Source of the DNA: an uncultured Lachnospiraceae bacterium
GTDB taxonomy: Bacteria; Bacillota; Clostridia; Lachnospirales; Lachnospiraceae
NCBI GenBank assembly: GCA_949472775.1
Contig: CASWVG010000007.1
Coordinates: 1 to 64,000, forward strand
Length of the DNA: 64,000 nt
Direction: 5' to 3'
Numbering within the stretch: position 1 is the first letter of the stretch; the number at the start of each line of letters is the position of its first letter. A program made the position numbers and the translations under genes. This document shows, piece after piece, positions 55,713 through 64,000 of this stretch. The notes beneath the pieces were generated by a model. The model saw only the letters and a program-made list of their open reading frames with translations. It was not told the DNA's origin and did not search any database.

Positions 55713-56795
55713 ATGAACAAGTACGAAACACTTTCGGAACAGCTTACGGATCTGATTTCCAGGAATTTAAAGGAGGGAATCACCGCGCTGCCCACGGAAG
55801 CTGAGATCGCCCTGCAGTATCAGGTCAGCCGCCAGACTGTCCGCGCTGCCCTCTCTCTTCTCAAAAGCCAGGGGCTGATTGAAAGCCGGAGAGGCAGCGG
55901 CTCCTACGCGACGGGACTTTCTCCCGACGCAGACCGGAACCTCATTCCCATTCTGATCGCCAGCAGCCAGGAATATATTTACCCCCATCTGCTGACTGAT
56001 ATCCGCACGGCGCTCGCTGCCAAAAGCTATCAGCTTAAGGTCCATCCCACGGAGAACGATACCTCTCTGGAAAGACGCCTTCTGCTCTCCCTGCTGGAGT
56101 CTCCGCCCCGGGGTCTGATTGTGGAAGGCTCAAAGAGCGCGCTTCCCACGCCCAATAGCGATCTCTATGAAAAGCTGAAAGCCGCCGGGACAAAACTTCT
56201 GTTTCTACATAATAAATACGGTGAACTGCCGGACGAAATCTGCATCAAGGACGACAACTATTACGGAGGCTACCTTCTGGCAAACCATCTGACGGAGTTG
56301 GGACACACCCGTGTCGCCGGTATCTTTAAGATAGACGACAGGCAGGGACCGGAACGCTATCTGGGCGCTTTCTGCTGTCTGCGCGACCAGAACGTGGAAC
56401 TTTCCGACAGAAATGTGGGCTGGTTCCAGAGCACAGATCTGGAAGGGCTTGAGAAAAAGCAGGACAGCCGGTTCCTTGCCACCTATATCAAAGAACACCT
56501 TTCCGACTGCACCGCCGTCATCTGCTACAACGACGAGATTGCCTACTGGCTGATAAAGGAGCTCTCTTACGCCGGCATCCGGGTGCCCCGCGATATCTCC
56601 GTAGTCTGCTTTGACAACAGCTATTTGAGCGAACTGAGTAAAATCCGCATCACCACCTTAACCCACAAGCCCCACGAGATGGGCACCTGTGTGGCAGAAA
56701 CCATGATACAGATGCTGCAGGGAATCCCCGTCGTCTCCCAGGAAATTCCGTGGGAACTTGTAAAAAGGGAGAGCGACGGGCCGGTTCACATGTAG
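55713..56795 (+). CDS. GntR/LacI chimeric regulator, second AraR-like protein
   Basis: The protein has about 360 residues from ATG 55713, with AAAGGAG upstream; an earlier ATG at 55686 lacks a site. The GntR helix-turn-helix (ALPTEAEIALQYQVSRQTVRAALSLLKSQGLIESRRGSGSYATG) joins a LacI-type ligand domain (LIPILIASSQEYIYPHLLTDIRTALAAKSYQL). It resembles the araR product in this window. Divergent from the ytfQ-like operon, it probably controls that operon and itself. Confidence 0.9.
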   Translation: MNKYETLSEQLTDLISRNLKEGITALPTEAEIALQYQVSRQTVRAALSLLKSQGLIESRRGSGSYATGLSPDADRNLIPILIASSQEYIYPHLLTDIRTALAAKSYQLKVHPTENDTSLERRLLLSLLESPPRGLIVEGSKSALPTPNSDLYEKLKAAGTKLLFLHNKYGELPDEICIKDDNYYGGYLLANHLTELGHTRVAGIFKIDDRQGPERYLGAFCCLRDQNVELSDRNVGWFQSTDLEGLEKKQDSRFLATYIKEHLSDCTAVICYNDEIAYWLIKELSYAGIRVPRDISVVCFDNSYLSELSKIRITTLTHKPHEMGTCVAETMIQMLQGIPVVSQEIPWELVKRESDGPVHM

Positions 56796-56850
56796 GTCCC
56801 GAAACGGTGCGCCCCGGAATTTCCACCGTGGCAGCACACAACAGGCGCTG

Positions 56851-58479
56851 TCAGGTTTTCCCGCCGGATCTGTACTCCCTCGGTGTGCAGCCCTGCGTCT
56901 TTTTGAACACAAAGCTGAAGTAGTGCGGGTCTTTGTATCCCACCTCCATGGCAATCTCCCCGGTGTGCATCTGGGTCTGGCGCAGGAGTTTCTTCGCCTT
57001 GTCCATGCGCTTGCCCGTCACATACTCCACAAAGGTCATCTGCATCGCCTGCGAGAAAATCGCGCTGAAATAATTGGCGCTGACGTTGACTTCCCCTGCC
57101 ACGGAATTCAAAGAGAGAGACTCCTGGGAAAAGTTTTCTTCTATATAAGAGAGCGCTTTCTTCAAAATGTGTCTGCTCTGGTTGTCCGACTCCCTGTCGC
57201 GTAGTTCCATCGCCTTCTCGATCAGCCCGCAAAGATAATCCGGCAGCGTGTCCACGTCGTATTGTCCCTCCGGCGTCAGTCTCTCATCGTTCAGAAGCCG
57301 TAAAAGTTCCTCCCTGCCACAGCCAAGAGATTCCACATGGGAAACCGTCGCAAAATAGACGTGCAGTGTCAGATAATTGCGGAACATTGCCGACTGCAGC
57401 GCCTCACCTACTGCCAGCAGATAGTTCTCCACAAAATCCGCAATCTCATCCCGCACACCCTGCCGCAAAAAGTCCCTGATCAGATCCGCATCCATCTTCG
57501 CCGGGTCAATGTCCCTGATTCTGCCACCCTCTTCCTTTTCCGGCATATCGCGCCCCATGGTCTCCCCTGTAAAGACATGCACCTGCGGCATCAGAAAGCG
57601 GTAGGCAAAAATATGATTCACCTTGCTGTAACACTCTGCCAGCATACTCAGTCTCTCCACCGGCTCACCGAGCGCCACATACCAGTCCAGAACATCCTCC
57701 GCCGGATGGCATATGCGCTCCACATTTTCCAGACACCTGGCACCAAGCTCCTGCATCTGCGCGGGGCTTCCCTTAATCAGTACACCATAAGTATTCACAT
57801 TCCATCGAAAGACCAGATTCTCCGGATAGCGTATAAAATAATGTAAAAGCTCCTCCCGTTTTCTGGCAAAGCTCTCGGACTCCATGCCCCGGTTTTCTCC
57901 CGTACGCTTTTCCTGTAAATTAAACAACAAAATGTTGTAACACGGTGCATTTATTCTCAGAGAAAGCTTTGCCGCCTCCTCATACATATCCTGTACCGGC
58001 ATACGTCCCTCGAACACCTTGACGAAAAAGTCTGTCCGGGAAAACTGCTCGTACTCTCTGGCCTCGCTCTGAAACTTTTCCTGATAAGTTTTCTGTTCCC
58101 TTTCCGACTCAATCTTCGTCTTAAGATCCGCCAGCACTTTCTGCAAAGCCGCCCTGGTAATGGGCTTCAGAAGGTACTGCTCCGCCCCCACAAGAATCGC
58201 GCCGCGGGCGTACTCAAAATCATCATAGCCGCTTATAATAATGATCTTCATGTCCGGAAATTCCTGATGTACCAGTTTACTCAAAGACAGACCATCCATA
58301 AAGGGCATTTTGATATCCGTGAGCAGGACATCGGGCTTTGTCTTCTGGATCAACGGCAGCGCCATCTCCCCGTCACTGGCCTCCCCCACAAACTCATAGC
58401 CGTACTGCTGCCACGGTATATTATCCCGAAGCCCCTCTCTGACGATACTTTCATCTTCCACCAAAAACACTTTCAGCAT
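56851..58479 (-). CDS. YesN-type response regulator (receiver + AraC)
   Basis: The regulator has 542 residues from ATG 58479, with GAGGT upstream. The receiver domain (MLKVFLVEDESIVREGL; phosphorylation Asp in PDVLLTDIKMPFMDG) is followed by a long central region and a C-terminal AraC double helix-turn-helix (SLNSVAGEVNVSANYFSAIFSQAMQMTFVEYVTGKRM...GYKDPHYFSFVFKKTQGCTPREYR). It is activated by the kinase two genes upstream and probably turns on the ytfQ-like importer. Confidence 0.94.
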   Translation of the reverse strand: MLKVFLVEDESIVREGLRDNIPWQQYGYEFVGEASDGEMALPLIQKTKPDVLLTDIKMPFMDGLSLSKLVHQEFPDMKIIIISGYDDFEYARGAILVGAEQYLLKPITRAALQKVLADLKTKIESEREQKTYQEKFQSEAREYEQFSRTDFFVKVFEGRMPVQDMYEEAAKLSLRINAPCYNILLFNLQEKRTGENRGMESESFARKREELLHYFIRYPENLVFRWNVNTYGVLIKGSPAQMQELGARCLENVERICHPAEDVLDWYVALGEPVERLSMLAECYSKVNHIFAYRFLMPQVHVFTGETMGRDMPEKEEGGRIRDIDPAKMDADLIRDFLRQGVRDEIADFVENYLLAVGEALQSAMFRNYLTLHVYFATVSHVESLGCGREELLRLLNDERLTPEGQYDVDTLPDYLCGLIEKAMELRDRESDNQSRHILKKALSYIEENFSQESLSLNSVAGEVNVSANYFSAIFSQAMQMTFVEYVTGKRMDKAKKLLRQTQMHTGEIAMEVGYKDPHYFSFVFKKTQGCTPREYRSGGKT

Positions 58480-58519
58480 ATTTACCTCGTATTCCGGAAC
58501 TCTCCGCATTCTGCCGCCA

Positions 58520-59545
58520 TCAGTATGTCCTATCCTGCAAAAGCTCCTCTGTCACGTTTTCTATAGTGAAAACGTCCTCCTCCACATAATATTTCTTCTC
58601 AACCGGCTCATCCGCCTCCAACATATCTATCACCCGCAAAAGATACTCCCCCTGATTCGGGTTACACTCAATATCCACGTTGATCGTGCCGTTTGCCACC
58701 ATTTCAAGCGCTCCCCGCACCGCGTCGAAGGAAAGGATCATAATGTCGCCGTCCACGCCCACCGTTCTGCCGGATTCCTGGATCGCCTCGATCGCGCCGA
58801 AGGTCATATCGTCATTCTGGGAAACCACCACGTCGATATCCGGGTATCGTTTCAGAAATGTTTTCATCACTTCCTTGCCTTTCGTGGAGGTAAATTCCGC
58901 GCATTTTTCTTCAAGGACATTCCAGTTTTTATGCCCCTCCGCCACCTTTGCAAACCCTGCTGAGCGTCCGATCTGGGAGGAAGACCCTTCCGTTCCCGTC
59001 AGTATCACAATATTGACGGACTGGCCTGATCTCCGCTGCTGCACAAGTTCCCTTTCGAGCCAGTGTCCCGCCTTCTCGCCTTCCTTCTCAAAATCACTGC
59101 CCACGCATGTCACATAAAGGCTCTCATCTTCCACATCCACGTTGCGGTCCATGAGGATAACAGGAATCCCCGCCTGCTTCGCCTCCTGCAGCACTGTTTC
59201 CCAACCCGTCTCTACCACGGGCGAAAATATAATATAGTCCACCCGCTGGGAAATAAAACTGCGGATCGCCTTCAACTGGTTTTCCTGTTTCTGTCTGGCG
59301 TTATGGAAAATCAGAAAATACCCGTTTTTCTGTGTAAACGCCTGCTGCACCGATTCTGTATTGGCCGTCCGCCATCCGGATTCACTGCCAAGCTGCGACA
59401 CCCCCACAACAATCCGGTTCTCCTGCGTGATATGGGCTTCCTCCTCAATGTCCGTAAAAAGCCTGCTGCCATAAAACAGAAGCGCCATGGTCATCACGAA
59501 GAGCAGTCCGACCACGATCAAACTGTAAGATCTTTTCCGAAACAC
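58520..59545 (-). CDS. Membrane-anchored YtfQ-like sugar-binding protein of a three-component sensor
   Basis: This 341-residue protein starts at GTG with GGAGGG upstream. It has an uncleaved N-terminal helix (YSLIVVGLLFVMTMALLFYG) instead of a lipobox, then a periplasmic-binding domain with ESGWRTANTESVQ, FSPVVETGWETVLQEAKQAGIPVILMDRNVD, LTGTEGSSSQIGRSAGF and SQNDDMTFGAIEAIQ. These match the transporter binding protein at 54-55 kb. Its place between YesM and YesN genes mirrors XylFII of the Clostridium beijerinckii XylFII-LytS-YesN system, where such a protein presents sugar to the kinase. Confidence 0.88.
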   Translation of the reverse strand: MFRKRSYSLIVVGLLFVMTMALLFYGSRLFTDIEEEAHITQENRIVVGVSQLGSESGWRTANTESVQQAFTQKNGYFLIFHNARQKQENQLKAIRSFISQRVDYIIFSPVVETGWETVLQEAKQAGIPVILMDRNVDVEDESLYVTCVGSDFEKEGEKAGHWLERELVQQRRSGQSVNIVILTGTEGSSSQIGRSAGFAKVAEGHKNWNVLEEKCAEFTSTKGKEVMKTFLKRYPDIDVVVSQNDDMTFGAIEAIQESGRTVGVDGDIMILSFDAVRGALEMVANGTINVDIECNPNQGEYLLRVIDMLEADEPVEKKYYVEEDVFTIENVTEELLQDRTY

Positions 59546-59659
59546 CGCTTTCCCTCCATGATTCCGCTTCGCGGAATCTCAAATTCATGCGGAGAATGCC
59601 TTTTTTCAGGCAATCTCCTGTGTGAGACTTCGCGCTTCCTACCGAAGCAGCCTCTGCCG

Positions 59660-61156
59660 CTAAGTCTTAGAAGTACTTCTCACACCATCCTCTTTCCCTG
59701 CCGCGTAAGACACAGCCGGAATCACAATCTCCACGCATGTGCCTTTCCCTTTGACAGAATCTATCGTCATACCGTATTCCGCACCGAAGTTCATACGGAT
59801 CCTCTCGTTGACATTGGCAAGCCCAAACCCCTTTTCCGTCTCCTTACATGGTTTCTCAATCTCTTTTTGCAGCTTGTGAAGGTCTTTCTCCTCCATGCCG
59901 ACGCCATCGTCCACCACCCGGAGCCTGATCTGATCCCCCTCCATCTGTCCCGTCACAATGATGCTGCCTTTGGCACGCTTATATTTGATGCCGTGATAGA
60001 GAGAATTTTCCACCAGCGGCTGCAGGGTCAGCTTCAGAATCTGATATTGATAAAGCGCAGGATCAATCTGAATCTGATACTCCAGAATATCCCGGTAACG
60101 TACCTGCTGGATTTCCAGATAACTTTTAATATGAAGCTCCTCTTCCTGAATCGTAATATATTCCTTTCCCTTGCTTAAGACCAGTCTGAAAAACTCCGAC
60201 AGCGACATAACCATATTCACCGCCTTATCGGAATCGTTTCCCTCGATCAGCCAGACAATGGTATCCAGTGTATTATAAAGGAAGTGCGGGTTGATCTGCT
60301 CCTGCAGAAGACGCAGGTCGGCTTTCCGCATCTTTCTCTCATCCTCCTTGATCTTCGACACAAGCCCTTCCAGACTCTCCGTCATCAGATTCACACTGTC
60401 CGCCAGAACCGCCACCTCATCCTGCGTCTCCACCTTCGCCCTTGCCGAGAAATCACCTTCCGCCACCTGCTCCGTCACTCTGGAAAGAACCTTGATCGGC
60501 CTTATGATATCCGTCACAATCATCACAATCAGAACCGCCACCATCAAGACCAGCAGGGCGAGAAGTATGCCTGAGAAAATAGTAAAGCTGTGTACCTTCA
60601 CGTTCAACTGGTTCGTCAGATACTCCATGCTTTTCGTCTGATAATAGATATAAGACTGGATATTATCCTGAATCAGCTCTGTCAGGACATAAATATTGTT
60701 ATCAAGCATCTCAATATTGATATCATACCCCACATCCGTCTCCAGATTCGTCCGAATGTCATCCACGCGATCCTCCAGTGTGTCGATATTCCGCAGAAGG
60801 ATCTGCAGTCTGGCGCGGCTCTCGTCATCCCTGGTGATACTCATCAGGTTGTTAAACTCCCCCCGCAGCTCATCCAGATGCTCGTACGGATCTACCAGGC
60901 TCCCGTCGTTTCCCACCGTGTCGAAAGTGACGAATCCTACCACCAGTTTGTAGAGACTCTCGTCCATCTCCTCTTTAAAATTCATGTTGTAGTTATTGGC
61001 CACCGTCATATTCCCCACAATCGCGTCATAGGCGCTGCTGTAGTTGTGCAGGGCATAGAGCAGATAAAGCACCATTACCAGAAAAGGTACGGCTACCATA
61101 ACTGACAGGAGTATCAGTTTGTATTTGATGGAATACTTGACCTTCGCAGTCTGCAT
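59660..61156 (-). CDS. YesM/LytS-type sensor histidine kinase
   Basis: The kinase has 498 residues from ATG 61156, preceded by AAAGGAG. Helix 1 (LILLSVMVAVPFLVMVLYLLYAL) and helix 2 (FTIFSGILLALLVLMVAVLIVMIV) enclose an outer helical domain of about 150 residues. HAMP, the His_kinase segment LLQEQINPHFLYNTLDTIVWLI with the phosphorylated His, and the ATPase boxes LVENSLYHGIKYKRAKG and VVDDGVGM follow. It is first in the operon with the anchored binding protein and the YesN regulator. Confidence 0.95.
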   Translation of the reverse strand: MQTAKVKYSIKYKLILLSVMVAVPFLVMVLYLLYALHNYSSAYDAIVGNMTVANNYNMNFKEEMDESLYKLVVGFVTFDTVGNDGSLVDPYEHLDELRGEFNNLMSITRDDESRARLQILLRNIDTLEDRVDDIRTNLETDVGYDINIEMLDNNIYVLTELIQDNIQSYIYYQTKSMEYLTNQLNVKVHSFTIFSGILLALLVLMVAVLIVMIVTDIIRPIKVLSRVTEQVAEGDFSARAKVETQDEVAVLADSVNLMTESLEGLVSKIKEDERKMRKADLRLLQEQINPHFLYNTLDTIVWLIEGNDSDKAVNMVMSLSEFFRLVLSKGKEYITIQEEELHIKSYLEIQQVRYRDILEYQIQIDPALYQYQILKLTLQPLVENSLYHGIKYKRAKGSIIVTGQMEGDQIRLRVVDDGVGMEEKDLHKLQKEIEKPCKETEKGFGLANVNERIRMNFGAEYGMTIDSVKGKGTCVEIVIPAVSYAAGKEDGVRSTSKT

Positions 61157-61334
61157 ACGCGTTTCTCCTTTATTTATCCATTTTACCAATTTTTCGGCAA
61201 AAAACAAATTGATTTTTCAGGAACCGATTTTTTAAATGTTTGTTTGCAATCTTGCCCGCAAGGGTGTATTATAAATATAAGTATGCTTTTTTGAAATTAT
61301 ATTGGGAAAGTATATCAGTTTTAAAAATACATAG

Positions 61335-62438
61335 ATGAAAGAATATGAAATGAAAGAACATTCCACTTTATCTACAATTTATGAGAATATCTGCCGGGAT
61401 ACCGGAAAACAGAACGAATCAGCCAAGCTTATCGCCGTGGTTCGTCTATTAACGCTTTCCATGTTGGTGCATTCCCTGGCATTCTGTATTTTGGTTTCCT
61501 TCGCGGGGCATATCGGTACGTTGGTATTCGGGATCGCTTCTCCCGTTTTATTTCTCGCCGTTTTTGTATTGTCCTATCACTGCAGTACTTTTGTATCGTA
61601 CTGCATTCTGAATGTCTGTATTTTATTCTGGACCTGCATGAATATTTACTGCTTCGGCTGGGATATCGGCATTCAGCATTTTCTGGTAGTGCTTCTCGTA
61701 TTTGTTTTTTTCTGTAAATACAAACACGAGCTGATTAAAATTCTTTTTGCCGTCGCCCTGTTTGTACTGCGCTTATTCTTATTTTTTTATTGCAAAACCA
61801 ACGATCCGCTCATTGTTCTTGCGGACAATCTGACAAACAGCCTGCAGATGGTGAATACGTTCTTCATTTTCCTTGCACTGGGACTGGTGGCGTATCTTTT
61901 CAGCACTACCACACAGGAGATGGAAGGCAAGCTCATCGAGTATAACCGTAAGCTGATGAAACAGGCCAACACCGACACGCTGACCGGACTTTATAACCGC
62001 CGGCGTACGATGGAATATCTGGAAAATCTCCTCAAAGCCGCGGACTCGCAGATCAGCATCTGTATTTGCGACATCGACCATTTTAAGCGGGTCAACGATA
62101 CATACGGACATAATGTGGGCGACGTGGTTTTGAAAACCATCTCAGAAACTTTCCAGAAAAGGCTGCCGCCCGACACTTTCGTCTCCCGTTGGGGCGGCGA
62201 GGAATTTCTGCTGATCTTCCCCCGGCTGAACGGGGACGAAGCCATCACCGCACTGGAAACCCTCCGGCAGAAGATCCGGGAGCTCAGCTTTGACGGCGGC
62301 TTTGAAAGCTTCACCATCTCCCTCACCTACGGACTGGTGGAATACGATTATCACAGCGATATTACCACGCTCTTAAAGGAAGCGGATGAAAAATTATATA
62401 TCGGCAAGGAAGGCGGCCGCGACCGGATTGTATTCTAG
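61335..62438 (+). CDS. Membrane diguanylate cyclase (GGEEF)
   Basis: This 367-residue protein has about six N-terminal hydrophobic helices (residues 35-195) and a cytoplasmic GGDEF domain (TDTLTGLYNRRRTMEYLENLL, DIDHFKRVNDTYGHNVGDVVL, RWGGEEFLLIFPRL). No RxxD inhibitory site stands five residues before GGEEF, unlike the enzyme at 18.6 kb, so feedback control may differ. The start has no strong Shine-Dalgarno. It is divergent from the sensor kinase. Confidence 0.92.
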   Translation: MKEYEMKEHSTLSTIYENICRDTGKQNESAKLIAVVRLLTLSMLVHSLAFCILVSFAGHIGTLVFGIASPVLFLAVFVLSYHCSTFVSYCILNVCILFWTCMNIYCFGWDIGIQHFLVVLLVFVFFCKYKHELIKILFAVALFVLRLFLFFYCKTNDPLIVLADNLTNSLQMVNTFFIFLALGLVAYLFSTTTQEMEGKLIEYNRKLMKQANTDTLTGLYNRRRTMEYLENLLKAADSQISICICDIDHFKRVNDTYGHNVGDVVLKTISETFQKRLPPDTFVSRWGGEEFLLIFPRLNGDEAITALETLRQKIRELSFDGGFESFTISLTYGLVEYDYHSDITTLLKEADEKLYIGKEGGRDRIVF

Positions 62439-62450
62439 CCTCCACAGTTT

Positions 62451-62517
62451 CCCCGGACCGTATCTGATCTGTCAAATCGTACATACAAGAATTTGACAGG
62501 CAGATAACGGTCCGGGG
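62451..62517 (+). terminator. Long stem-loop after the GGEEF gene
   Basis: CCCCGGACCGT-ATCTG-CTGTCAAAT pairs with ATTTGACAG-CAGAT-ACGGTCCGGGG with two small bulges and a 13-base loop. Only a delayed T-rich stretch (CATTTTTTCTTC) follows. It may be a terminator or a processed structured RNA element. Confidence 0.55.
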
Positions 62518-62584
62518 AGCTGTCATTCATTTTTTCTTCATTTCTTTCATATAGTAATACAAATCTTTTTCTGCAGGTGTTCCC

Positions 62585-64000
62585 TTGAAACGTTCCCTCT
62601 CTTCCAGACAATGTACTTTTGTGTTGATTCTGTTTACCGCTTTGAGCATTCTGACACTGCACTGGTACAGCCGCACGCATCAGGACAGCAAATTCTGCGC
62701 TTTCGCCCAGGCATTTTTCTTAAACGAGGTGCAGGCGAATCCCATTCATTTCCACTATACCATAGATAACCCGTCCGCTTACGGTGTGGATGAATCGGCT
62801 CTGACCCTGCCCGTCTACCAGCCCGGAGACGCTGCGAACGAAGTGTACGCGCTGTCGCTGGCGCGGGAAGATCTGAGCGAAATCAACCCCGATGCCTTGA
62901 ACGAAGAAAACCGCAGGCTTTATGAGCTTCTGGACAGTTACCTCGCGGTGGCGGCTTCCACTTCCGCTTACCCCTATTTTTCAGAACCGCTCTCACCCTC
63001 CTCGGGCGTGCCTTCAGAGCTGCCGATTTTGTTCTCCGAGTATCGTCTTGACGACAAAGCCGATATTGAAAACTATCTCTCTATCCTCTCGCAGATCCCC
63101 GCTTATTTCGAAGGGCTTCTCATCTATGAGCAGGAAAAGGCGGAGGCGGGACTTTTTATGTCAGATCTGACTGCCGACCGGGTAATCAGACAGTGTTCCG
63201 AGCTATTGGACGCCGCCGCTATGGAGGACGGCACCCATTTCCTGGAAATTACTTTTAAAGAGAGGCTGCAGCAGCTTGCGGACAAAAAAATCCTCTCCAC
63301 CGGAGAGATGGACTCTTATATATCCAGGCACAACCGTTTGTTGACCACATTGGTCATCCCAGCCTATGACCGTCTGGCGGACGGACTGACTGTCTTAAAA
63401 GGCTCCGGAAAACAGACTTGTGGCCTGGCAGGGCAGGAAAACGGCCGGGATTACTACCGGGCTCTTGTCCGTCTTCGCACCGGTTCCTACCGCGACATAG
63501 ATGAGATCAAACGCCTTCTCGCCAGGGATCTTCGTTTTAACTACGAATCGCTGTTTGCGCTTCTGACCGCAAATCCGGGGCTGAAGGACATGATCACCGA
63601 GGCTCCCTCCCTCCTGCCGGAAATGACGCCGGAAGAGATTCTTTCCGATCTGCAGTCCGAAATCGGCAAGGAATATCCGCCCATCCCCACAGGCCGGGAC
63701 AACGCACCCATCCGCTCCACCATCAAATACGTGGATGCCAGTCTGGAAGCTTACAGCGCGCCCGCCTTTTACATGATGCCGCCCATCGACAACATCTGCG
63801 ACAATCTGATCTGCTTAAACGCGAAAGATACGGAGAACGATCTTGCCCTCTACACCACCCTTGCCCACGAAGGCTATCCGGGTCACCTGTACCAGACCGT
63901 TTACAGCAAACGCTATCAGGAACAGGAAAATATATTGCCCCTCGGGAACGTTCTCTACTACGGTGGGTTCGTGGAAGGCTGGGCGATGTATGTGGAGCTT
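62585..64000 (+). CDS. DUF885 family protein, probable metallopeptidase (3' end cut off)
   Basis: An open frame of 472 codons runs off the window. The only plausible start is TTG 62585, giving a basic N-terminus (MKRSLSSRQ) and one hydrophobic helix, so the protein is membrane-anchored or secreted. The region SYRDIDEIKRLLARDLR and the zinc motif THEGYPGHLYQTVY (HExxH-like; here AHEGYPGHLYQ) are hallmarks of DUF885, related to zinc peptidases. SAPAFYMMPP and GFVEGWAMYVEL also fit. The substrate is unknown. Confidence 0.88.
   Translation, partial: MKRSLSSRQCTFVLILFTALSILTLHWYSRTHQDSKFCAFAQAFFLNEVQANPIHFHYTIDNPSAYGVDESALTLPVYQPGDAANEVYALSLAREDLSEINPDALNEENRRLYELLDSYLAVAASTSAYPYFSEPLSPSSGVPSELPILFSEYRLDDKADIENYLSILSQIPAYFEGLLIYEQEKAEAGLFMSDLTADRVIRQCSELLDAAAMEDGTHFLEITFKERLQQLADKKILSTGEMDSYISRHNRLLTTLVIPAYDRLADGLTVLKGSGKQTCGLAGQENGRDYYRALVRLRTGSYRDIDEIKRLLARDLRFNYESLFALLTANPGLKDMITEAPSLLPEMTPEEILSDLQSEIGKEYPPIPTGRDNAPIRSTIKYVDASLEAYSAPAFYMMPPIDNICDNLICLNAKDTENDLALYTTLAHEGYPGHLYQTVYSKRYQEQENILPLGNVLYYGGFVEGWAMYVEL

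Noticed and set aside
1-64000. CRISPR array, prophage or insertion sequence
   Set aside because: No regularly spaced direct repeats, cas genes, transposases, integrases or phage structural genes were seen.

Overview
The window reads as a chromosome segment of a Gram-positive anaerobe of the class Clostridia, most likely a Lachnospiraceae gut bacterium. Supporting signs are the long Firmicutes-type SRP RNA, purine-rich ribosome binding sites, the dnaX-ybaB-recR cluster, split transketolase genes, DUF5711 and DUF6128 proteins, two sugar importers with very abundant lipoprotein binding proteins, and YesM/YesN signalling. Most genes lie on the minus strand. No rRNA, CRISPR array, phage or insertion sequence is visible.

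Layout. 1-5.4 kb: a minus-strand promoter leaving the window, a CvpA-like membrane protein, a DUF5711 protein, a LysM protein and galM. 4.8-10.1 kb: housekeeping genes recR, ybaB, dnaX, pfkA and tadA; then, divergently, tRNA-Ser(CGA) directly followed by the 4.5S/6S-like SRP RNA and a radical-SAM gene. 11-15 kb: a DUF6128 protein, a CdaR/PucR-type regulator and an MsmK/UgpC-type ATPase. 15-18.5 kb: a copper operon (csoR-copA) whose pump carries a C-terminal CopZ module with its own internal ribosome binding site. 18.6-22.6 kb: a c-di-GMP cluster (GGDEF protein, YesL-like protein, HD-GYP protein) and a GNAT acetyltransferase. 22.7-26.4 kb: an orphan BlaI-type repressor, a MATE exporter and a solitary AAA_14/DUF4143 ATPase.

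26.4-38.6 kb is a complete L-arabinose/pentose catabolic block. A ChvE-type binding protein and the MmsAB (GguAB) transporter import sugar. AraA, an FGGY ribulokinase and AraD turn it into D-xylulose 5-phosphate. Split transketolase and Rpe carry the carbon into the pentose phosphate pathway. The GntR/LacI chimera AraR sits in the middle, and AraR-like boxes (TTGTA-N2..6-TACAA) lie in the araA and chvE promoters. 39-42.8 kb: two methyl-accepting chemotaxis proteins with a small membrane protein.

43-50 kb is a single 2304-residue secreted surface protein. Its predicted promoter has an 11-base poly-G tract between the -35 and -10 boxes, which suggests phase-variable expression. 50.3-61.2 kb is a second sugar system: a YtfQ-RT-YjfF-like importer, a second GntR/LacI regulator, and a three-component sensor made of a YesM kinase, a membrane-anchored YtfQ-like binding protein and a YesN regulator. 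61.3-64 kb: a membrane diguanylate cyclase and the start of a DUF885 metallopeptidase-like gene cut by the window edge.
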